This document shows positions 1-8,593 of a DNA stretch of 64,000 nt, one piece after another (position 1 is the stretch's first letter; the number at the start of each line of letters is the position of its first letter). The stretch comes from JAEUIE01 sp047602475 (lineage in GTDB: Bacteria; Planctomycetota; Planctomycetia; Gemmatales; HRBIN36): the NCBI GenBank assembly GCA_047602475.1, contig JASGHE010000003.1, positions 930,001 to 994,000 of the forward strand, given 5' to 3'. The notes under the pieces were generated by a model, which saw nothing but the letters and a program-made list of their open reading frames with translations, was not told where the DNA came from and did no database searches. The position numbers were made by a program, and so were the translations under genes.

Positions 1-34
1 CGTATAATTTCGACAGCATTACCGGAGTCCGTCC

Positions 35-688
35 GTGGCCCGAAAGTCCATGCGTGGGGTGGAACAACGATACCGGCACTTCGGTGCCAGGGTCGTGCTG
101 CCGTTTAGCCAGACGCCCACGTTCCCCACCCGCTGCCCCGGCTGCGACGAGTTGCAGCCCAAGCTCAAATGGACGCCCCCTCCCGGCATGTCGCCCTTCG
201 CCGGCAACGCTCAGTATTTCGGCAACCACAACATGTTGCCAAACATCGAAATCCCCGTCTGTGAAGTCTGCATCGATCACATGCCCGGCCGCACCCAGGA
301 ACTCTCCGGGTTGGTCGCTTCCCACCTGGCTCCGATGCTGATGGCCGCTGCCACGGTCTTCTTCTACTCGGTGCAGCTCTATGCCGTCGCCACCCTCACC
401 GGCCTCGCTGCCATCGCCTGGTTCGCCCTGGCCATGCGCGCCGTCTGGGTCGTCGATCAATCGACCCTTTTCGATGTGCAAGTCGGCAAGAACGACAGCC
501 TGCTCTACTACTTCCACGATCCCGAATATGCTGAAGAGTTCAATCGGCTGAATGATCAACCGATTGCGAGCATCAAAACTCAGGTTAAAGACTGTGCCAC
601 ACTCCGGCGTGTACTCACGTCGGGGTGTGGTTGCGGTGTACTGTACGCCAATCACAATAGTAGTAACAGGAACGGCAGCCTGTGCTAA
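35..688 (+). CDS. Zinc-ribbon-like membrane protein of unknown function
   Basis: A protein of up to 217 residues whose function I do not recognise. It has two CXXC pairs (C34/C37 and C76/C79), which suggests a small zinc-binding fold. A hydrophobic stretch at about residues 95-135 probably forms two membrane helices, and a soluble tail follows. An in-frame stop at 5-7 shows that the gene begins inside the window, at GTG 35 or ATG 50. The last 30 or so residues are encoded by a dispersed inverted repeat (594-725), so the native C-terminus probably lay near residue 187 and the reading frame was extended when the repeat arrived. No operon partner is visible on the same strand. Confidence 0.6.
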   Translation: MARKSMRGVEQRYRHFGARVVLPFSQTPTFPTRCPGCDELQPKLKWTPPPGMSPFAGNAQYFGNHNMLPNIEIPVCEVCIDHMPGRTQELSGLVASHLAPMLMAAATVFFYSVQLYAVATLTGLAAIAWFALAMRAVWVVDQSTLFDVQVGKNDSLLYYFHDPEYAEEFNRLNDQPIASIKTQVKDCATLRRVLTSGCGCGVLYANHNSSNRNGSLC

Positions 689-725
689 GCAACCACACCC
701 CGCTGAGTACAGCGGAGTGTGGCAC
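594..725. repeat. Dispersed inverted repeat, family A
   Basis: Two complementary arms beginning GTGCCACACTCC and ending GGAGTGTGGCAC flank a short centre. Related copies lie at 6836-6963 and, as a half unit, at 9845-9880. It overlaps the 3' end of the gene at 35-688. Confidence 0.8.
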
Positions 726-734
726 AGGTTACCA

Positions 735-1850
735 TCACCCATTCTCCTCCCGCAGCGCTCGCAAATAATCGAGAGCTTCAGTGAGCGTCCCCACCACTCG
801 GCCTGCCACCCGCCCCTGTTGATCGAGTTCACTCAACAACAACAAGTCCTCCAGATGCTCGCTTGCTTCCAGATGGATCCACTGCCGATGCCCCAGTGTC
901 CCCGCTCGATATTCATGGGCAGTCATGTGATGCTCAATCAAATATGCGGTACGCTCAGTGATCAATCCCTCAAGAGCTTCCAGGCCGGCACCTACGTGGT
1001 CGTCCGGATCAAGCCCCTTGCAGATGTCATGCAGCAGCGCAGCCAGCATGAACTCTTCGTCGTAGGGCCGGGCGTGACGGGCCAGTTCGAAGACCTGTAA
1101 CAGGTGATAGAGAACGTCTCCTTCGGGATGATACTTGGGCGACTGCTTCACCTTCTCCAGAGGTTCCAGCATGGTCTGGAACACTAGATACGGATCGATG
1201 TCGGTTTCTTCCTCGAATCCGGCAGAATGTTCCAGATCGTCGAGATCGAGGTCGGGATACTCCTTCTCCAGGAACTGTTCGAGCTCCGCAATCGAGACCC
1301 GTTCGATGGCCTTGCCGGTGATCGAACTCTTGAAGACGTAGTGGGCCTTGTCTTCCGCATAGACCGTCAGTTCGAAATCGAACTTGTCCGGCACATGGAT
1401 GTGCGTGAAGGTCCGCGTCTCCTGATGCTTGGTGATCTGCTTGCGTTCGACATCGAACTGATAGCCCTCGGCATCAAGGATGGTCTCGATGGCCTCGGCA
1501 CTGTTACTGAAAACATGGATATCGATATCCGACCCGGCCCGCACATGACCGGTCAGCACGCTACCGATCAGCCTGGGCCGAAACCGGCGGAGGATGCGCA
1601 TCATCTTGAGGGCCGCCAGCCGCATGTCACGCAGGTTCTGGGTGCGTCTGTCCCCTTCATGCATCCGGGCGAAGGTCTGCACCATCTCGCGGATTTCAGC
1701 GTTGGAGGGAAGGTCTCGTGGTTTGATGTTGCCGCGACAAAGTCGCTTGGCTGCCTTGCGCTTGGCGGTGAAGTATTCCGATTCGACTCGGTCATACATC
1801 AGCCTGGCCGCTTCGAAGGCGATGGCGTGACGCAAACGGTCATCTGACAT
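735..1850 (-). CDS. Nucleotidyltransferase and HD domain protein
   Basis: A 371-residue protein with a polymerase-beta-like nucleotidyltransferase core (G96-S97 and the acidic pair D108/D110 in GSDIDIHVFS) followed by an HD-type hydrolase domain (LLHDICKG near residue 270). This order recalls CCA-adding enzymes and other nucleotidyltransferase-HD proteins, but the N-terminal 80 residues are a basic helical region and the usual tRNA nucleotidyltransferase head motifs are not evident. A nucleotidyl transfer plus phosphohydrolysis role is inferred; the substrate is unknown. The start at 1850 (ATG) leaves about 100 bases to the next gene. The 3' end abuts the family A repeat. Confidence 0.75.
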   Translation of the reverse strand: MSDDRLRHAIAFEAARLMYDRVESEYFTAKRKAAKRLCRGNIKPRDLPSNAEIREMVQTFARMHEGDRRTQNLRDMRLAALKMMRILRRFRPRLIGSVLTGHVRAGSDIDIHVFSNSAEAIETILDAEGYQFDVERKQITKHQETRTFTHIHVPDKFDFELTVYAEDKAHYVFKSSITGKAIERVSIAELEQFLEKEYPDLDLDDLEHSAGFEEETDIDPYLVFQTMLEPLEKVKQSPKYHPEGDVLYHLLQVFELARHARPYDEEFMLAALLHDICKGLDPDDHVGAGLEALEGLITERTAYLIEHHMTAHEYRAGTLGHRQWIHLEASEHLEDLLLLSELDQQGRVAGRVVGTLTEALDYLRALREENG

Positions 1851-1955
1851 GAAGAAGTGCCGCTTATTAGAAGCCCATTGAGATGCGGCACGGGGCTGTG
1901 GTCATTCTATAAACCGAATTGGGAACGGTTCAGAGATGTTAGCAGGTAGCTCGAT

Positions 1956-2249
1956 CTATTTGGGCTTTCGTTTCTTAACCTGAGCAATTCCAGAGTGGTT
2001 GAAAGCGAGATAGTGCCATTCACATCGGCCGTCTTTTCTCTGAAACATGCACCTTACCCAGGGGAAGCCATATTCATCGATCTGATAAACTCGTAAAGGA
2101 CGGCGACGTGCCTGGAGTTTCTTGTAAACTCGCAAGGTGTCTTTGTGGATGTAGTATCCTTTCTGGAAGAACTCGGTAGGTACTTCGACCAGCCTAATCC
2201 GATCTCCCACTTTTAGCGTCTTCCATAGTTCTGTAGAGTTCTTCTTCAT
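1956..2249 (-). CDS. Small basic protein of unknown function
   Basis: A 97-residue lysine- and arginine-rich protein with a predicted beta-rich middle (VGDRIRLVEVP, RVYQIDEYGFPWV) and a basic tail. I do not recognise the family. It lies 40 bases downstream of the PIN toxin gene on the same strand and could be co-transcribed with the toxin-antitoxin pair. The local sequence is more AT-rich than the flanking metabolic genes, which fits an accessory gene. It has no membrane segment and no signal peptide. Confidence 0.5.
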   Translation of the reverse strand: MKKNSTELWKTLKVGDRIRLVEVPTEFFQKGYYIHKDTLRVYKKLQARRRPLRVYQIDEYGFPWVRCMFQRKDGRCEWHYLAFNHSGIAQVKKRKPK

Positions 2250-2288
2250 TATCAGGTTGACCCACGTTCTTGAGTCTTTAATTGAAGG

Positions 2289-2696
2289 TTATGTTGCCCA
2301 ATTCTCAACGGTCAAACCAGGGATAACGTCGAAGTCGCTGTCTTTGCTGACGATGGTGCAGTTGCCAAGAGTTTTCGCAACCGCCGCAATCATAATATCG
2401 ATGACGGGGATGGGGCGACCTTGTCGTAGCAATTCAGCATAAAGCCGACCGTATTCAAACGCTGCCGACTTCTCCATAGGCCACAGCCGAATGGTAGGTA
2501 GAGCTGCATTCAGTAAACGAAGATTAGGATCCCGAGTCAGGCTCTTTTCCATCCCGAAGGCCAACTCAGCCAGAACAGGGATACAAATCCCGATCACATT
2601 ACCTTTCACCTGCTCCTGGCGCACTCGCTGAAATACTCCTCGACGCTTGTTGAGGTAATCCCCAGCGATCCCAGTATCCATGAGGTATCTTTTCAT
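2289..2696 (-). CDS. PIN-domain ribonuclease toxin (VapC-like)
   Basis: A 135-residue PIN domain. The acidic metal-binding residues of the family are visible: D7 in YLMDTG, E44 in LAELAFG, D100 in PVIDIMIAA, and D119/D121 in KDSDF. VapC-type toxins use these residues to cut RNA with Mg2+ or Mn2+. I chose the ATG at 2696 because it gives a four-base ATGA overlap with the stop of the upstream antitoxin gene, typical of translational coupling; a GTG two codons earlier is possible. Assignment as a toxin rests on the fold and on the paired upstream gene. The RNA target cannot be read from the sequence. Confidence 0.85.
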   Translation of the reverse strand: MKRYLMDTGIAGDYLNKRRGVFQRVRQEQVKGNVIGICIPVLAELAFGMEKSLTRDPNLRLLNAALPTIRLWPMEKSAAFEYGRLYAELLRQGRPIPVIDIMIAAVAKTLGNCTIVSKDSDFDVIPGLTVENWAT

Positions 2697-2992
2697 TGCC
2701 ACATCTTTTCCAGCTTCTTAGCTCGCTCAAAGAAGTGCGATTTGTCCCATTCTCTCTGTGCCTTCCTCTCCGCTTCCCATGCTGCAATTTCTTCATCAGT
2801 CATCTGAAGCGGTTCCATCTGATCCATCAATACCAATCGGCGATCAATCTCTTCCTGGGTCATAGGTTCATCATCATCATTGTCCAGCTTCCCATTCGGC
2901 AACGGTATCATCAACACCGTTCCGTTCGGAAGGTTAAGCGGCTCGTCCAACTCAATGCGGCCATCGGAAACCACACCTTTTAGCATTGTCAT
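2693..2992 (-). CDS. Antitoxin partner of the PIN toxin
   Basis: A 99-residue acidic protein with a short beta-rich N-terminus (VVSDGRIELDEPLNLPNGT), as in small antitoxins that wrap PIN toxins, followed by a charged helical region rich in glutamate. It is encoded directly upstream of the PIN gene and overlaps it by four bases. A good ribosome binding site (GAGGTGA) sits seven bases before the ATG at 2992. The N-terminal part resembles the AbrB/DUF104-like strand pattern, but I cannot name the family with certainty. Its expected job is to neutralise the toxin and repress the operon. Confidence 0.7.
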   Translation of the reverse strand: MTMLKGVVSDGRIELDEPLNLPNGTVLMIPLPNGKLDNDDDEPMTQEEIDRRLVLMDQMEPLQMTDEEIAAWEAERKAQREWDKSHFFERAKKLEKMWQ

Positions 2993-3166
2993 GGCTTCAC
3001 CTCATTTCAAACAGCATTTCCACTGCATCCATCATACCACGAACCTCGAAGGAAAGGCAACCAGCAGATTGCCCCAGTTCTTCCCAATCCTTCATTGACA
3101 AGAACACCGCCAACGCATTGAATAGCAACATCATCCAACGTTCGGGTCTTCAGGTCGGGAGATGAT

Positions 3167-3970
3167 ATGTCGCGTGTGCCGTTGCCCTTGTCGCCACCAA
3201 GACACATGGGCGAGACGTTGAGGCAGGATAACTGGTGGATTCAACCTGCGATTGTGGTTGCCGTCTTCAGTTCATTCATCATCTACGCCACCTGGGCCGC
3301 GTTCCAAAACGCCTACTACACGTTCGGTCCGTACCTTTCGCCGTTCTACTCGCCTGAACTTTGGGGCGATTCACCGCACGCCTGGTTCGGCCCCAAGCCC
3401 GGCTGGTGGCCAGGTTGGCTCCCGTTCTCCCCGGCTCTGATCATCCTGCCGTTCCCCGGCCTCTTCCGCTTCACCTGCTATTACTATCGTGGAGCCTACT
3501 ACAAGGGCTTCTGGAGCGATCCACCCAACTGTGCCGTCGGCGAATGGCGTAAGACCTACCTCGGTGAACACTCGCTGCCGTTGATCCTGCAGAACGTCCA
3601 CCGCTACTTCATGTATGTGGCTGTGCTGTTCATCTTCATGCTGACCTATGATGCCATCCTCGCCTTCATCTGGACCCGCCCTGATGGTAGCAAGACCTTC
3701 GGCATCGGCGTCGGCACCCTCATCATGTGCCTGAACGTCTTTCTCCTGGCTGGCTACACCTTTGGCTGCCACTCCTTCCGGCATCTCGTCGGCGGCGTCT
3801 ACGACAAGCTCTCCATGCACCCTGCCAAGAAGAAGGTCTACGACTGCTCCAGTTGCCTGAACAAGTACCACGGCAACTGGGCCTGGTTCTCCCTCTTCTC
3901 CGTGGCGCTGACCGATCTCTATATCCGTTTATGCTCGATGGGTATAATTCACGATTGGCGCATCTTCTAG
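3167..3970 (+). CDS. sdhC: Succinate dehydrogenase membrane (cytochrome b) subunit
   Basis: A 267-residue protein with about five hydrophobic helices, lying directly upstream of sdhA and sdhB on the same strand. It anchors the flavoprotein and iron-sulfur subunits and passes electrons from succinate to quinone. Several histidines that could ligate haem lie at helix ends (NVHRYFMY, GCHSFRHLVGG). The C-terminus DWRIF and the long soluble loops resemble the actinobacterial/planctomycete type of Sdh anchor more than E. coli SdhC/SdhD. The ATG at 3167 follows GGGAGATG; an alternative start at 3209 (MGETLRQ) would remove a proline-rich leader. A second anchor subunit is not encoded here. Confidence 0.8.
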   Translation: MSRVPLPLSPPRHMGETLRQDNWWIQPAIVVAVFSSFIIYATWAAFQNAYYTFGPYLSPFYSPELWGDSPHAWFGPKPGWWPGWLPFSPALIILPFPGLFRFTCYYYRGAYYKGFWSDPPNCAVGEWRKTYLGEHSLPLILQNVHRYFMYVAVLFIFMLTYDAILAFIWTRPDGSKTFGIGVGTLIMCLNVFLLAGYTFGCHSFRHLVGGVYDKLSMHPAKKKVYDCSSCLNKYHGNWAWFSLFSVALTDLYIRLCSMGIIHDWRIF

Positions 3971-4246
3971 GGAGTGACTTGTTGGTTCAGTCAGCGAATG
4001 ACAGTCTGATGCTGACCCCGGATGGGGTCACAGCGATTAGCCGGAGGTTGAGCGAAGCGACACCACCGGTCTCGATCCGTTTCAAGAATTCTCCCAGCAC
4101 CCCGACAGGGGTGTGGGGCATCGGTGGCTTGACACCCTTACAGGGTGCTGGGAAAGCAACAACCAGCATCAACACCGGTGGTATCGCTTCGCTCAACCAC
4201 CGGCTAACGGCTGCGATCCCTCCGGGATCAAGAGGGAGAAGTCTGA
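3971..4246. repeat. Inverted-repeat spacer between sdhC and sdhA
   Basis: A 276-base gap inside the sdh operon made of nested inverted repeats. The long arms are 4037-4070 and 4174-4207. Shorter palindromes around 4014-4030, 4100-4115, 4135-4148 and 4216-4230 carry GGGGTC/GACCCC-like cores. No gene is seen. A ribosome binding site for sdhA (AGAGGGAGAAG) follows at about 4231-4241. Confidence 0.8.
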
Positions 4247-6064
4247 ATGCCTGAGATCGTCAATCTCGAACATGATGTCCTCGTCATCGGTGCCGGCGGT
4301 GCCGGGCTGAGAGCGGCCATTGCTGCTGCCGCTGCTGGCGTGAAGGTCGGCCTCATCACCAAGTCGTTGCTCGGCAAAGCCCACACCGTGATGGCCGAAG
4401 GCGGCATGGCGGCGGCAATGGCCAACGTCGATGACCGTGACAGTTGGAAGGTCCACTTCGCCGACACCATGCGTGGCGGGCAGTACCTCAACAACTGGCG
4501 CATGGCCGAGCTGCATGCCAAGGAAGCTCCCGACCGGGTCCGTGAACTCGAAGCCTGGGGTGCCCTCTTCGACCGCACCAAAGATGGTGGCATCCTCCAG
4601 CGTAACTTCGGCGGCCACCGTTACCCACGTCTCGCCCACGTCGGCGACCGCACCGGCCTCGAAATGATCCGCACCCTGCAGGACCATGGCATCCATCAGG
4701 GCATTGATGTCTACATGGAGCACACCGTTTGCTCGCTCCTCAAAGACGGTGCCCGTATCGCCGGCGCTCTCTGTTATGATCGCCAAAAGGGCGAGTTCAA
4801 GGTCTTCCATGCCAAGGCCATCGTACTCGCTACCGGCGGCGTCGGTCGTGCCTTCAAGGTCACCAGCAACAGTTGGGAATACACCGGCGATGGCCAGGCT
4901 CTTGCCTACAACGCCGGGGCTGAACTCATGGACATGGAGTTCGTCCAGTTTCATCCCACCGGGATGGTCTGGCCGCCCAGCGTGAAGGGCATCCTCGTCA
5001 CCGAAGGCGTGCGTGGCGAAGGTGGCGTCCTTCGCAACAAGGATGGCAAACGCTTCATGTTCGACGACATCCCCGATAACTACAAGAACCAGACCGCTGA
5101 CACCCCCGAAGAAGGTTGGCGCTACGTGACCGGCGACAAGTCGGCCCGCCGTCCGCCGGAACTGCTCACCCGCGATCACGTCGCCCGCTGCATTCAGCGT
5201 GAAGTGCGTGAAGGGCGGGGCAGCCCCCACGGTGGCGTCTTCCTCGACATCGCCTGGATCAAAGAGAAGATCGCCAACGCTTCGGAGCACATCAAGAAGA
5301 AGCTCCCTAGTATGTACCACCAGTTCATGCAACTGGCGGACATCGACATCACCAAGGTGCCGATGGAAGTCGGCCCCACCACCCACTACATCATGGGCGG
5401 CGTGCGGGTCGATGGCGATACGCAGATGACCAACGTCCCCGGCCTCTTCGCTGCCGGTGAAGTGGCTGCGGGGTTGCATGGTGCCAACCGCCTCGGCGGC
5501 AACTCCCTCTCCGATCTCGTCGTCTTCGGCAAGAGAGCAGGCGACTATGCCGCTGAGTACGCCAAGAAGAACAGCCTGCCCAAGATCGATCAGGCTGAAG
5601 TGCAGAATGGCATCAAGCATGCCCTCCTGCCGCTCGACCGGGGCACCGCCGGCGAATCGCCCTACGCCATTCAGGCCAAGCTACAGGACACCATGCAGGA
5701 CCTTGTCGGCATCGTTCGCCAGGAAGCCGAGATGGCCAAGGCCTTGGTTGAAGTTGCTGAACTCAAGAAGCGGGCAGCCAACGCTGGGGTCGGTGGTCAG
5801 CGCGACTACAACCCGGGCTGGCACACTTCCATCGATCTGGCTAACCTGCTCACCGTTTCCGAAGCCATCGCCAAGTCCGCTCTTGATCGCAAGGAAAGCC
5901 GGGGCGGCCACTTCCGTGATGACTATCCCGAAAAGAGCACCGAGGGCGGCACCTACAACAGCATCATAAAGAAAGGCGCTGACGGCCAGATGGTGCTAGA
6001 ACGCCGACCGCTGACGCCGCTGCCGGAAGAACTCAAGCAAATCATCGAGGACCAGAAGAAATGA
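4247..6064 (+). CDS. sdhA: Succinate dehydrogenase flavoprotein subunit
   Basis: A 605-residue catalytic subunit that oxidises succinate to fumarate with covalently bound FAD. The N-terminal dinucleotide-binding motif VIGAGGAGLRAAIA is at residues 12-26. The histidine in KAHTVMAEGG is the expected FAD attachment site, and later motifs (HPTG, RCIQREVREGRG, GANRLGGNSLSDLVVFG) match the fumarate reductase/succinate dehydrogenase flavoprotein family. Length is normal. It has a strong Shine-Dalgarno sequence and overlaps sdhB by four bases (ATGA at 6061-6064), so the two are translationally coupled. A 475-codon open frame on the opposite strand is only its shadow. Confidence 0.95.
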   Translation: MPEIVNLEHDVLVIGAGGAGLRAAIAAAAAGVKVGLITKSLLGKAHTVMAEGGMAAAMANVDDRDSWKVHFADTMRGGQYLNNWRMAELHAKEAPDRVRELEAWGALFDRTKDGGILQRNFGGHRYPRLAHVGDRTGLEMIRTLQDHGIHQGIDVYMEHTVCSLLKDGARIAGALCYDRQKGEFKVFHAKAIVLATGGVGRAFKVTSNSWEYTGDGQALAYNAGAELMDMEFVQFHPTGMVWPPSVKGILVTEGVRGEGGVLRNKDGKRFMFDDIPDNYKNQTADTPEEGWRYVTGDKSARRPPELLTRDHVARCIQREVREGRGSPHGGVFLDIAWIKEKIANASEHIKKKLPSMYHQFMQLADIDITKVPMEVGPTTHYIMGGVRVDGDTQMTNVPGLFAAGEVAAGLHGANRLGGNSLSDLVVFGKRAGDYAAEYAKKNSLPKIDQAEVQNGIKHALLPLDRGTAGESPYAIQAKLQDTMQDLVGIVRQEAEMAKALVEVAELKKRAANAGVGGQRDYNPGWHTSIDLANLLTVSEAIAKSALDRKESRGGHFRDDYPEKSTEGGTYNSIIKKGADGQMVLERRPLTPLPEELKQIIEDQKK

Positions 6065-6814
6065 GCAAGATGTCGTTCAAAGTCTGGCGTGGTGACAAGG
6101 GGCAGGGTGAGTTCAAGGAATACACCACTGAGGTCACCGAAGGCATGGTCGTCCTTGATGCCATGCACCAGATCCAGGCTGAGAATGCCCACGACCTGGC
6201 CCTGCGCTGGAACTGCAAAGCCGGCAAGTGTGGCTCGTGCACGCGCCGAGATCAACGGCATGCCCAAACTCATGTGCATGACGCAGATCAAGTCGCTGCC
6301 GACCGATCAACCCGTGACCGTCGAACCGATGCGGGCCTTCCCCCACATGCGTGATCTCGTCTCCGATGTCTCGTGGAACTACGAGGTCAAGAAGAAGATC
6401 AAGGGCTTCTCTCCCAAGAAGGCCGATCGCCCCGATGGCACCTGGACGATGGCCCAGTCCGACATCGACCGCCCGCAGGAATTCCGCAAGTGCATCGAGT
6501 GCTTCCTCTGCCAGGATGTCTGCCATGTGCTGCGTGATCACCACAAGCACGACGAGTTCATCGGCCCGAGGTTCTTCGTCTACACCGCCGCGTTGGAGAT
6601 GAACCCGATCGACGAAGCCGACCGCCTCGCCGACCTCAAGAACACCCAGGGTCTCGGCTACTGCAACATCACCAAGTGCTGCACGAAGGTCTGCCCCGAA
6701 CACATCACCATCACCGACAACGCCATCATTCCGTTGAAGGAACGGGTTGTCGATGAATACTACGACCCCATCAAGATGGTCGCCAACTTCCTGTTCAAGC
6801 GCAACAAGAAGTAA
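6061..6814 (+). CDS. sdhB: Succinate dehydrogenase iron-sulfur subunit, frameshifted
   Basis: The electron-transfer subunit of the sdhCAB complex, normally about 250 residues. The frame opened at 6061 carries the first part of the [2Fe-2S] site (NCKAGKCGSC) and then breaks at about 6240-6246. The rest continues in the next frame from AEINGMPKLMC through the cluster motifs CIECFLCQDVC and CNITKCCTKVC to the stop at 6814. Comparison with the family pattern CGSC-x-AEING indicates one extra base in TGCACGCGCC. As written the gene would give a truncated protein without the 4Fe and 3Fe clusters. Since the operon looks otherwise intact and essential, a sequence error is likely, though a real mutation cannot be excluded. 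Confidence 0.85.
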
Positions 6815-6835
6815 CGTCATTTACCACCTATGACC

Positions 6836-6963
6836 GTGCCACACTCCGCTGTACTCAGCGGGGTGTGGGTGCATGGCACAAGCTGCCGTTGCCATAGATA
6901 GTTGTGATAGACGACAAGTACTTCGCCACCACACCCCGACGGAGTACCGCCGGAGTGTGGCAC
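6836..6963. repeat. Dispersed inverted repeat, family A, in a 303-base spacer
   Basis: Second copy of the GTGCCACACTCC family, directly after sdhB. The remainder of the gap up to 7117 holds no recognisable gene; it should contain the promoter of the efflux operon, but I cannot pick a convincing -35/-10 pair. Confidence 0.8.
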
Positions 6964-7117
6964 AGTCTTCAAGCTATCTGGCCCGCTTTTCTTCAAGTCC
7001 CATCACCCCCCAGCCGACACTGCTCTGGCCACTCATAATCCCCACCATCCCTCAACTCCACCCCGCTTAACACCCGATACTCGATAGGTATCAGTGTGTT
7101 TGCGGGATCGCCCTTAC

Positions 7118-8449
7118 ATGGGTAAATCATCAGCCCTGCTCGTGTTCCTCCTGCTGCCGATAGGCTGCTGCACCTCCCCGGCCTGCTGCGATGCTGACAG
7201 CATCCACCAGAAGGTGCAGGAACGAGTCGGCGGCGAACTGAACCTCTCCTGCGACCGCAACATCGTGCCGCAGGAGTTCACCGCTGCCCAGCCGCTCACC
7301 GAAGACCATGCCGTGCTGCTGGCCCTCTGGAACAATCCCACCTTTCAAGATGCCCTCGTTGATCTCAAGCTGACCCGTGCCGATCTCATCGCCGCCGGTC
7401 AATTACCAAATCCGGAAGTCGTCTACTACTTCAACGTGACCGACAAGCCCTTCAAGTACCTCGTCGACTTTCCCATCGAATCGCTCTGGCTCCGGCCTAT
7501 CCGCATGAACGCAGCTACAGCAGAGAACATGCGTTCCTGTGAAAGGCTGACCCAGCTTGCTCTCGATCTCATCCGCGATACCCGTCAGGCCTACGCCGAT
7601 CTGGTGCTGGCCCGGGAACGGGTGCGGATCGCCGGGGATGCCGTGAGAATCCGCAGCCACATCTCTGATCTGGCCGAGGCCCGCTTGAAGGCAGGCGATG
7701 CCAGCAAGCAGGACGCCGCCACCGCCCAGATCGACGCTATGTTGGCGAAACAAGACTCCACGAAAATCAGCGTCGAAGTGCCCCTCGCTGAAGAACGGCT
7801 CAAGAATCTGATGGGCCTGACCCAGATCACCGCTCCCATTCCCGTGGTGGCCCGGAAGAATACTTTCGATGGCCCGCTCGAAGTGGAAGCCCTGGCCAGC
7901 GAAGCCAGTGCCGGCCGTCCCGATATCCTTGCTGCCCAGATGGCTGTCCAGGCCGCTGACGAACGGCTTCGCCTGGCCAAGACCAGTTGGTTCCGCTTCC
8001 TCGGCATCCTTGATGCGACTAGCGGCGCCAATGGCCACGAGTTTGGCCCTGCCTTCCGCATGACGCTTCCCATCTTTCATTGGAATCAGGGAGCCATTGC
8101 TCGTGCTGAGGCTGAGAAGGAACAACTTGAACACCGCCGAGATGCTCTTCACAATCAGATCGTCACCGATGTGCGGCTGGCGATGGCTCGATACATGCAG
8201 ACCAACGCCGAACTGACCTCGCTGCGCAAGAGCGTGATTCCCGAGGTCGAAGCAGCCATCAAGCGATCCGAAAAGGCCTTCCAGGACGGCAATGCTTCCT
8301 ACCTCATCGTGCTGGAAACTACTCGGCAACTCATCGATACATACAACAGAGATGCACAGCTTGTAGCCGAGCGCCAGAGGGCGTGGGCCGAGTTGGAGCG
8401 CAGCGTCGGTCGCCGCCTGGAGACGATGCCGCATACTGCTTCTCCTTGA
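7118..8449 (+). CDS. TolC-family outer membrane efflux lipoprotein
   Basis: A 443-residue outer membrane channel of the TolC/CusC/CzcC family, first gene of a three-gene RND efflux operon. The N-terminus is a lipoprotein-like leader with a cysteine pair after LLLPIG. The body has the duplicated long helical repeats of the family: a first barrel segment (PNPEVVYYFNVTD), coiled-coil helices rich in Ala, Arg, Gln and Glu, and a second unit near residues 300-430 (PIFHWNQGAIARAEAEK). It would export substrate across the outer membrane. I chose the ATG at 7118 because it directly precedes the leader. Substrate is probably a metal cation by analogy with the Cus/Czc pump downstream, but this is inference. 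Confidence 0.8.
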   Translation: MGKSSALLVFLLLPIGCCTSPACCDADSIHQKVQERVGGELNLSCDRNIVPQEFTAAQPLTEDHAVLLALWNNPTFQDALVDLKLTRADLIAAGQLPNPEVVYYFNVTDKPFKYLVDFPIESLWLRPIRMNAATAENMRSCERLTQLALDLIRDTRQAYADLVLARERVRIAGDAVRIRSHISDLAEARLKAGDASKQDAATAQIDAMLAKQDSTKISVEVPLAEERLKNLMGLTQITAPIPVVARKNTFDGPLEVEALASEASAGRPDILAAQMAVQAADERLRLAKTSWFRFLGILDATSGANGHEFGPAFRMTLPIFHWNQGAIARAEAEKEQLEHRRDALHNQIVTDVRLAMARYMQTNAELTSLRKSVIPEVEAAIKRSEKAFQDGNASYLIVLETTRQLIDTYNRDAQLVAERQRAWAELERSVGRRLETMPHTASP

Positions 8450-8471
8450 GGAGTTCGAGGTCATTGTCCTT

Positions 8472-8559
8472 CTCTCCCCCTTTCCAAGGGGGAGTTGGAG
8501 GGGGTAAATTCTCAGTGAAGCAGAACCCCACCCAACCTCCCCTTAGTAAGGGGAGGAGC
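8472..8559. repeat. Dispersed inverted repeat, family D
   Basis: Arms of the type CCCTTTCCAAGGGGGAGTT and CCTCCCCTTAGTAAGGGG around a short centre. Copies also occur at 13183-13270, 32132-32240, about 38313-38400 and 52194-52289. Confidence 0.8.
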
Positions 8560-8593
8560 AAATTGCCCCCTCACTTCTCCGTGAGTTCGCCCC

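Noticed and set aside
552..1100. Plus-strand open frame across the first repeat
   Set aside because: It combines repeat sequence with the antisense of the nucleotidyltransferase-HD gene and has no recognisable domain.
4193..5620. Open frame of 475 codons on the minus strand
   Set aside because: It lies opposite sdhA; its composition (Gly, Val, His, Asp-rich, no motif) is typical of an antisense shadow of a GC-rich gene.
6236..6250. Programmed ribosomal frameshift in sdhB
   Set aside because: There is no slippery heptamer or downstream pseudoknot, and similar one-base changes occur in six other genes, so an error or mutation is simpler.
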